Shown: positions 58,444 to 64,000 of the stretch, piece by piece | How positions within the stretch are numbered: the stretch's first letter is position 1 | Layout: the number at the start of each line of letters is the position of its first letter | Assembly (NCBI GenBank): GCA_965242605.1 | Contig: CBDESS010000002.1 | Coordinates: 716,478-780,477 of the forward strand | Reading direction: 5' to 3' | DNA from: JAAXHF01 sp965242605 | GTDB lineage: Bacteria > Desulfobacterota > Binatia > Bin18 | Length of the DNA stretch: 64,000 nucleotides | Translations under genes and position numbers: made by a program | The notes under the pieces: model-generated | Databases searched by the model: none | What the model saw: the letters and a program-made list of their open reading frames with translations, nothing else | What the model was told of the DNA's origin: nothing

Positions 58444-60864
58444 ATGAGTGAACCAGCTCAGACCACAGACCAGGGGTTTCTGTATCGGCTCGGCGAAGAA
58501 CTGATCGCGCGGCGCACGATCGTCTTGGTTGGGGTGGCCTTGGCAACCCTGGTATTTGCCGCCTTTGCCCTCCAGCTCGATCTGGTCACCCGCTTTGACG
58601 AACAGTTGCCGCAGAACCACGAGTTCATCAAGACCCACAACCAATACGCCACAGAGGTAGGCGGCGCGAATACGCTCCAGATCATGTTAGAGGTCAAAGA
58701 GGGCACAATTTTTACCCGTGAGACGCTGGGCAAGGTCTTTGAGATGACTAGGCGGCTCGATACGATCTCCGGCATCAACCACGATCTGATCAACTCCTTG
58801 GCCCACCGGACCAACAGGCGCATCCAGCTCAAGGGCGGCGGCCTGACCGAGGTCGAGCCGATCATGGAACGCGCCCCGCAGAACGAGAACGATGTGCAAC
58901 GCGTGCGGGAGACCGTGTATACCACCCCGAATCTGTACGGGGTGCTGGTCTCCCTCGACGAAAAAGCCACCCTGCTCCAGGCCACATTTATTGAGGGCCG
59001 GATCGATCACCGGCTCCTGTTTGATGAAGTCAGAGGCGCGATAGTTGAGCCGTTCAGCGATGACAACACGACCATCCACGTCGCCGGCCACCCGGCCCTG
59101 TACGGCTGGGTGTATTACTACGCCAAGCAGGTGTATGTGATCTTCTTGGCAACCACCATTCTGATGTGGGTCTGCCTGTATCTGTACTTTCGCGACATCC
59201 GGGGCGCACTACGACCGACGATTACTGGGGTAGTGTCGGCTATCTGGGGGCTGGGCTTTATCAAAATGATCGGCTTCAGCCTTGACCCGCTGACGCTGGT
59301 CATCCCGTTTTTCATTACCGCCCGGGCGGTCAGTCACTCGGTGCAGATGCACGAGCGCTATTACGAGGAGTACAAAAAGGCCGAGTGGCAGAAGGAGCCG
59401 GCGATTGTGGCCACCTTTGCCAAGCTGTTTGTGCCGACGCTGTCGGGCATCCTGACCGACGCGCTAGGGGTGCTGGTCATCCTGTTCGTTCCGATCGTCC
59501 TGCTCCAGAAGCTGGCCATCAGCGCCGCGGTGTGGATCCTGGCCATTACGGTCAGCGAGCTGTTGCTCAATCCGATTGTCTACCACTACCTGCGTGAACC
59601 CGACGTGCGCATCGTCGTCAAGCGCGAAGAGGGCGCGTTCAAGCGCAGCTTGAGCAGTCTGGCTGCGGGCCTGCTGTCGCCGGCCGGCAAAGTCCTGACG
59701 CTATGCACTTGGCTCGGGCTGATGGTCGGGAGTGTCTATTTCTGGCAAAACCTCGTGATCGGCGACCCCAGTGCGATCTCTCCCCTGCTGTATCGCGACT
59801 CTCCGTACAACACCGCCCATGCCCGCATTCAAGAAACCTTTGGCGGGGTAGAAAACCTGATGGTCATAGCCGAGCGCAAATTACCCTCGGACGACGACGG
59901 GTCCGAAGAAGGGCTGAGCGCGATGCAGATTCTGCAAAAACGCGACTCACAGCCCTCGCTCATAAACCCGGAAGTCCTGCCCTGGATCGAGAAGTTCCAG
60001 CGCCACCTCGAACGCGACCCCGCGGTGGGCGCGAGCTTCTCGTTTGTAGATATCCTTGGGGCGGTCAACGGCACCGGCGATCCAAAGTGGAACATCCTGC
60101 CCCGGACGCGCTCCCGGATCTTAATGGCCATCTCGGGCTACTTCTTTGGCGTGTCTCATAGCGAGAGCGCGCGGATTATCGACTATCAGTTCCGCCACGC
60201 TCCGGTCCATTTTTACTTGACCGACCACAAGGGCGATACCGTGCGCCGGGTCATCAAGCGGGCCCGCGAGTATATTGCCGACCACCCCCTGGAGACCGCC
60301 CGGTTCCGTCTTGCCGGCGGGCCGATTGGAGTTCTGGCTGCGGCCAATGAGGAGTTGCTCACCAACGATATTCTGGTCAATGTGCTCGGTTTTGGTACAA
60401 TTTTTCTCATCCTGGTTGTCACCTACCGGTCGTTGCTGGCGGGGGTGTACATGATCCTGCCGCTGCTGGTGGCCAACGCCCTCATCAACGCCTATATGGG
60501 GGCGCGGGACATTGGCATCAATATCCATACCCTGCCGGTCGTGACGGTTGGGGTGGGCTTTGGCATTGACTACGCCCTGTACATTGTCAGCCGGATCATT
60601 GAGGAACAAAAGCCCGGCCACAGCCTGGACGCGGCCATCTTTCAGGCGCTGGTGACATCGGGCAAGGCAGTCGCGTTTACCGCACTGACGATGATTCTGG
60701 GAACCCTGTTTTGGACCATGTCGAGCCTCCGCTTCAGCGGCGAGATGGGACTGCTGCTAGCGCTGTGGATGGGGGTGAGTTTTCTGGCGACAATGACCCT
60801 GCTGCCGGTACTGGTGGCGCTGTTCAAGCCGGGCTTCATCACCAGGCGGGCGGCCGCGGCCTGA
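58444..60864 (+). CDS. MMPL/RND-superfamily exporter
   Basis: An 806-residue transporter with two repeated halves, each one helix, a large periplasmic loop, then a five-helix sterol-sensing-like bundle (first near residues 235-390, second near 630-800 with VGVGFGIDYALYIVSRIIEE). It resembles predicted RND exporters moving hydrophobic compounds or lipids such as hopanoids. GAGGAGG precedes the ATG. A dynamin-like gene follows by 50 bp. Confidence 0.92.
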   Translation: MSEPAQTTDQGFLYRLGEELIARRTIVLVGVALATLVFAAFALQLDLVTRFDEQLPQNHEFIKTHNQYATEVGGANTLQIMLEVKEGTIFTRETLGKVFEMTRRLDTISGINHDLINSLAHRTNRRIQLKGGGLTEVEPIMERAPQNENDVQRVRETVYTTPNLYGVLVSLDEKATLLQATFIEGRIDHRLLFDEVRGAIVEPFSDDNTTIHVAGHPALYGWVYYYAKQVYVIFLATTILMWVCLYLYFRDIRGALRPTITGVVSAIWGLGFIKMIGFSLDPLTLVIPFFITARAVSHSVQMHERYYEEYKKAEWQKEPAIVATFAKLFVPTLSGILTDALGVLVILFVPIVLLQKLAISAAVWILAITVSELLLNPIVYHYLREPDVRIVVKREEGAFKRSLSSLAAGLLSPAGKVLTLCTWLGLMVGSVYFWQNLVIGDPSAISPLLYRDSPYNTAHARIQETFGGVENLMVIAERKLPSDDDGSEEGLSAMQILQKRDSQPSLINPEVLPWIEKFQRHLERDPAVGASFSFVDILGAVNGTGDPKWNILPRTRSRILMAISGYFFGVSHSESARIIDYQFRHAPVHFYLTDHKGDTVRRVIKRAREYIADHPLETARFRLAGGPIGVLAAANEELLTNDILVNVLGFGTIFLILVVTYRSLLAGVYMILPLLVANALINAYMGARDIGINIHTLPVVTVGVGFGIDYALYIVSRIIEEQKPGHSLDAAIFQALVTSGKAVAFTALTMILGTLFWTMSSLRFSGEMGLLLALWMGVSFLATMTLLPVLVALFKPGFITRRAAAA

Positions 60865-60914
60865 AGCCGTGGAGCAGGGCCCCGGCCGGACGCTGTAGAT
60901 GAGCAGGAGGAAGA

Positions 60915-62394
60915 ATGCGCGTGCTGTCTGGATGGAAGACCGCTCAGTCAGACCGTCTTGCAGACAGTCTCGAAGCCGCCCTTGAAGCGCATCTCCAGCG
61001 CGAAATTGAGGCTGAAGGGCCGGTCTTTCTCGCCGTGGTGGCCAGCCTGCGAGAGCTGGACCGAGTCGCCCGGGGGCTGGGCTTCTTCTCTCCCACCGAG
61101 TCCTACACCCGCCAGGTCCCGTGGTGGCCGATTATTGCCGTCCTGGGGACATATTCGGCCGGCAAGTCAACCTTCCTCAACGACTATCTGGGCTACCCCC
61201 TCCAGTTGACCGGCAACCAGGCGGTTGACGACAAGTTTACGGTCGTGTGTTATGGCCAGGAACAGGTCAGGAGCCTGCCGGCCCTGGCCCTGGACGCAGA
61301 CCCGCGTTTCCCGTTCTACAAAATCAGCCACGACCTTGAGTCTTCCGCACCGGGCGAAGGTGGCCGCATGGACACCTATCTCCAGCTCAAGACCTGCCCC
61401 AGCGAGGTGGCCCGGGGGCGGATTTTCATTGACAGCCCCGGCTTTGACGCGGATGAGCAGCGTACCGCGGTGCTCCGCATGACCGAGCACATTGTGGCCT
61501 TATCCGACCTTGTCCTCGTTTTTTTTGACGCCCGCCACCCCGAGGCCGGCTCAATGCGGGATACGCTTGACCATCTGGTCGAAAAAACAGTCCAGCGCGC
61601 TGACGCCACCAAGTTTCTGTATGTGTTGAACCACCTCGACTCGACCGCCCAGGAGGATAACGCCGAGCAGGTGGTGGCCGCCTGGCAGCGGAGCTTGGCC
61701 CAGAAGGGCCTGACCGCGGGGCGCTTTTATCACATCTACAGCCGCTCGGCGGCCGCTCCGATTGATGACCCGCAGGTCCGGGCCCGCTACGAGGCGCTGC
61801 GGGCACACGACTATGCCGAGATTCAGACCCGTATTCAGCAGGTTCGGACCGCCCAGGCCTACCGGGTGGTAAGGAGCCTGGAACGCTCGGTGGACGAGCT
61901 GGAGCACCATGTGATTCCCCACCTGCGCACCATGCTGCGCCGCTGGCGGACCGGCGTCGTATGGCGCGACGTGCTGCTGTGCGGGGTCGGAAGTGCTCTG
62001 ATTGGACTCCTGGTCTGGCTCGGTTTGGGCGAGGTGCTCCTGGGGCTGTGGGACTGGGGCCTTGGAGTGGCGTGTATGCTGGCCGGCTACGGGCACTGGC
62101 AGGTCCGCCGGCGGGTGGGAGAGCGCATCATCGCCTCTTTGCGGCGGGGACCAAGCCGACCGACCCGATGTGGACAATCTGGTCAGCGCCCTTCGGCGTA
62201 ATACGCGCTGGTATCGGAGTATTTTTCAGCCCGAACCGGCCGGCTGGAATGAGCGAACCCGGACGCTGCTTGCCAAGGTCCGGGCCGAGGCCGACAGCTA
62301 TGTTCAACAGCTCAACGATATCTACACCAACCCGTCGGGGGCAGTACAGTCCCAGCCCGGGCCGCCGGACGGGCCGGCAAATGAGCCGGCCTGA
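60915..62394 (+). pseudogene. Dynamin-like GTPase gene with a frameshift near its 3' end
   Basis: The first frame (60915-62201) encodes a bacterial dynamin-like GTPase: G1 GTYSAGKSTFLN, switch DKFTVV, G3 DSPGFD, G4 NHLD, and two C-terminal membrane helices (about 355-400). After ERIIASLRR it turns into unrelated residues and stops. Removing one G from GGGG at 62146-62149 continues LRRDQADRPDVDNLVSALRR and 70 more helical residues to TGA at 62394. It may be one gene with an indel, or sequencing error; the GTPase itself is intact. Confidence 0.75.
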
Positions 62395-62395
62395 C

Positions 62396-62995
62396 TCATT
62401 CCCGCGGTCCCGGGCCGTGTCTGTCCCGGTGTCGGCCATGTTCAAACACAGCCTGACAGCCGGCGGACAGGGCCGACCAGTTGTCGGCGAGGCACTGGAC
62501 AGAGGCCTCGCCTGGCCCGGCTTGGGGGCACAGCTCGGCAATATCGGTCCGACACGCGCCAAACCGCCGCCGGGGCTGCTTCTGCTCACGCAGGGCGGTC
62601 AGCGCTAGGTGCTGTTCTGGGCTGAGCAGAGCCCGAATCCGCAGCATCGCTCGCAGGCGGTTTTTGCGCGCCTCAAGCTGAAGTGCGTTGATTTTTTCGG
62701 CTTGGCCCATCACCGCGGCCTCGTCCGGGCGGTCCTGCTCTAGCAGGCTGCGCATCTCAGCCCGTGCCTGGCCTAGAGAAGCCTGGGTTTCCTGGCCGGT
62801 GTCCCGCGCCTCCTCAACAATCTGACGGATGGTCTGCCGCGTAGCCTCATCAAGCCCGAGCCGCTCGGCGTGTGTTTCAATAAAGCGCCCGGCCTTGGGG
62901 CCGGCGTGGGAGTGGCGTCCCGGCTGTCCGCCGCTGGAGTCCGGGAGGCTCAGCCCAAGCAGCACGCTGATACAGACAAATACGAGTTTCGACAT
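62396..62995 (-). CDS. CpxP/Spy-like periplasmic protein with Cys-rich C-terminus
   Basis: A 199-residue secreted protein. The signal peptide (KLVFVCISVLLGLSLP) is followed by a helical metal-resistance/CpxP-like domain (about 45-140: LGLDEATRQTIRQIVEEA, LLSPEQHLALTAL as the LTxxQ-like motif) and a C-terminal Cys-rich segment (ACRTDIAELC, VQCLADNWSALSAGC) like Golgi-apparatus-protein-1 repeats. GGAG precedes ATG 62995. It is downstream of a sigma/anti-sigma pair, so an envelope-stress or metal response is inferred. Confidence 0.75.
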   Translation of the reverse strand: MSKLVFVCISVLLGLSLPDSSGGQPGRHSHAGPKAGRFIETHAERLGLDEATRQTIRQIVEEARDTGQETQASLGQARAEMRSLLEQDRPDEAAVMGQAEKINALQLEARKNRLRAMLRIRALLSPEQHLALTALREQKQPRRRFGACRTDIAELCPQAGPGEASVQCLADNWSALSAGCQAVFEHGRHRDRHGPGPRE

Positions 62996-63006
62996 GGTTT
63001 CTCCTT

Positions 63007-63435
63007 TCAGCCTTCTAAAAAGGCGCTCTCGATTGCCAGATAGTCGTCCGGGAGCAAGGGGTTGTCGTCCTCTTCTCCCTCCTCTTCGTTGGTGGCAGCG
63101 TTCAAAGCGAGGACCGTGTCCTCCCAAGCGTCGTGCTGAACGGGCTGTTCAAGCGCAGCGATGCCGGCTTCCTCTTGGCCGGCGGGCGTGCTGGGATTGA
63201 GCCCAAAACGCCCGCTCAGGCTGAGCGCCAGGGCCGCGGCGGCCATTCCCGCGGCCAGAGCCGGTGTAAGCCGGCTCCATCTCCGTTGGCGCTTCTCGAT
63301 ACGGACCTGGAGCGCGGCGTCAAACGCCGCCCGCCGGCTCGGGGTGAGGGGAGGCGGGGCATAGTGGGCGGCGAGTTGTTCAACAAACGCTATGTCGGCT
63401 CGGTCACGGGGCGGGCGCGCTGATGGCGGTGTCAT
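63007..63435 (-). CDS. Putative membrane anti-sigma factor
   Basis: A 142-residue protein with a cytoplasmic N-terminus, one membrane helix (TPALAAGMAAAALALSLSG, about 57-76) and an acidic C-terminal tail (EEEGEEDDNP). Its ATG overlaps the stop of the ECF sigma gene, the usual arrangement for a cognate anti-sigma. No zinc HxxxCxxC motif is present. The RseP in this window could in principle cleave it. Confidence 0.7.
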   Translation of the reverse strand: MTPPSARPPRDRADIAFVEQLAAHYAPPPLTPSRRAAFDAALQVRIEKRQRRWSRLTPALAAGMAAAALALSLSGRFGLNPSTPAGQEEAGIAALEQPVQHDAWEDTVLALNAATNEEEGEEDDNPLLPDDYLAIESAFLEG

Positions 63436-64000
63436 GGGCTGTGCTCCTCAGTCGGATGGGGCTGGAACGGTCTCAGTTCGGCTAGGTCTGTCCGCAGCCG
63501 GGTCAGAGCGCGGTGCAGATGGCTTTTCACCGTTCCGCTGGGTTTGCCCAGCAGCTCGGCGCATTCGCGGACGCTGAAGCCTTCGAGGTGGACCAGAATA
63601 AAGGCTTCTCGCTGGCTGCGGCTCAGGCGCTCAAGCGCCTCGGCGATGCGCCGCTTGACAAACGGATCGGCGGGCTCAGGGCCGCTCCCGCCCGGCTGTA
63701 CGGCGTGCTCAATCTCACGCGGATTCCACAGCTGATGCCAGCGGTCTCGCACCGAGCGCCAGCGGCGGTAGCTGTGGACCTGGCGGATCAGGACACGGTA
63801 AAACCAGGTCTCAAGGCGAGCCTCGTGCCGAAAGGCGCTCAGTCCTTGACAGGCTTTGAAAAAGGCGTCTTGGGTGATGTCCTCAGCCGCCTCGGCGTCT
63901 CCGCCGACCAGCCGCCAAGCCAAGCGTCTGGCGCGTTCCCGGTGGGTGCTGACCAGCAGTGCAAAGCGGCGCTCCAGGTCCAGCCGCTGAACGGTCAGCC
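63432..64000 (-). CDS. ECF-type sigma-70 factor, N-terminus beyond window
   Basis: The frame is open to the right edge. Region 2 reads LAWRLVGGDAEAAEDITQDA then FFKACQGLSAFRHEARLETW, and region 4 reads LERLSRSQREAFILVHLEGF then SVRECAELLGKPSGTVKSHL. It directs RNA polymerase to a stress regulon, probably including the linked CpxP-like gene. It overlaps the anti-sigma gene by ATGA. Confidence 0.93.
   Translation of the reverse strand, partial: LTVQRLDLERRFALLVSTHRERARRLAWRLVGGDAEAAEDITQDAFFKACQGLSAFRHEARLETWFYRVLIRQVHSYRRWRSVRDRWHQLWNPREIEHAVQPGGSGPEPADPFVKRRIAEALERLSRSQREAFILVHLEGFSVRECAELLGKPSGTVKSHLHRALTRLRTDLAELRPFQPHPTEEHSP

Overview
The window is about 64 kb of GC-rich DNA from a Gram-negative bacterium, shown by a full Tol-Pal system, two lipoprotein signals, RseP, LepB and AmiC. 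Gene order (gap-tpiA-secG; tolQRAB-pal-cpoB; rho; rpsB-tsf-pyrH-frr-uppS-cdsA-rseP; sucCD) resembles deep-branching proteobacterial or Desulfobacterota/Tectomicrobia-like genomes. I cannot name the taxon from sequence alone; an uncultured lineage is an inference.

Layout. 1-4.7 kb, minus strand: a partial M16 protease, tRNA-Leu(GAG), secG, tpiA, gap. 4.9-11.8 kb: the Tol-Pal operon, then ribF and rluD. 12-19.9 kb: rho, a terminator, and the translation/envelope run rpsB, tsf, pyrH, frr, uppS, cdsA, rseP, tsaB. 19.9-25.5 kb: sucC, sucD, a TPR gene, ndk, rlmN, mtnP. 25.5-29.8 kb: a sugar-nucleotide/glycosyltransferase set (GtrB-like, UDP-glucose dehydrogenase, UDP-glucuronate decarboxylase, epimerase). 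29.8-34.1 kb: lepA, lepB, a PilB/GspE ATPase.

The outstanding locus is 34.1-36.0 kb. A TnpB-like RuvC nuclease with all catalytic and zinc residues is followed 21 bp after its stop codon by a five-repeat CRISPR array (37-bp repeats, four unique 34-38 bp spacers). No cas1, cas2 or tnpA is present in the window. Inside the 3' end of the nuclease ORF lies a 19-nt sequence that pairs with the repeat at 17 of 19 positions, preceded by two abutting small hairpins, as expected of a tracrRNA. This looks like a transposon-to-CRISPR intermediate or a new small type V (V-U-like) system whose tracrRNA is embedded in the effector gene.

36-42.4 kb is a methionine/sulfur region: a Nudix gene, a molybdopterin-fold protein, an unusual TusA-like/MetE fusion and a DsrE-like protein on the minus strand, divergent from metY-metX-metW, whose promoter runs straight into a long perfect inverted repeat. 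42.4-53.7 kb holds housekeeping genes (DyP peroxidase, yidD, exonuclease III-like, DHH phosphoesterase, amidase, RNase G, radical SAM-DUF2344). 54.5-58.3 kb is an eroded accessory patch: a YbjQ pseudogene, an ATPase fragment, an AAA ATPase followed by a PIN-domain gene broken by a 13-bp tandem duplication, and Uma2. 58.4-64 kb holds an MMPL exporter, a frameshifted dynamin-like GTPase and a sigma/anti-sigma/CpxP-like envelope-stress set running off the right edge.
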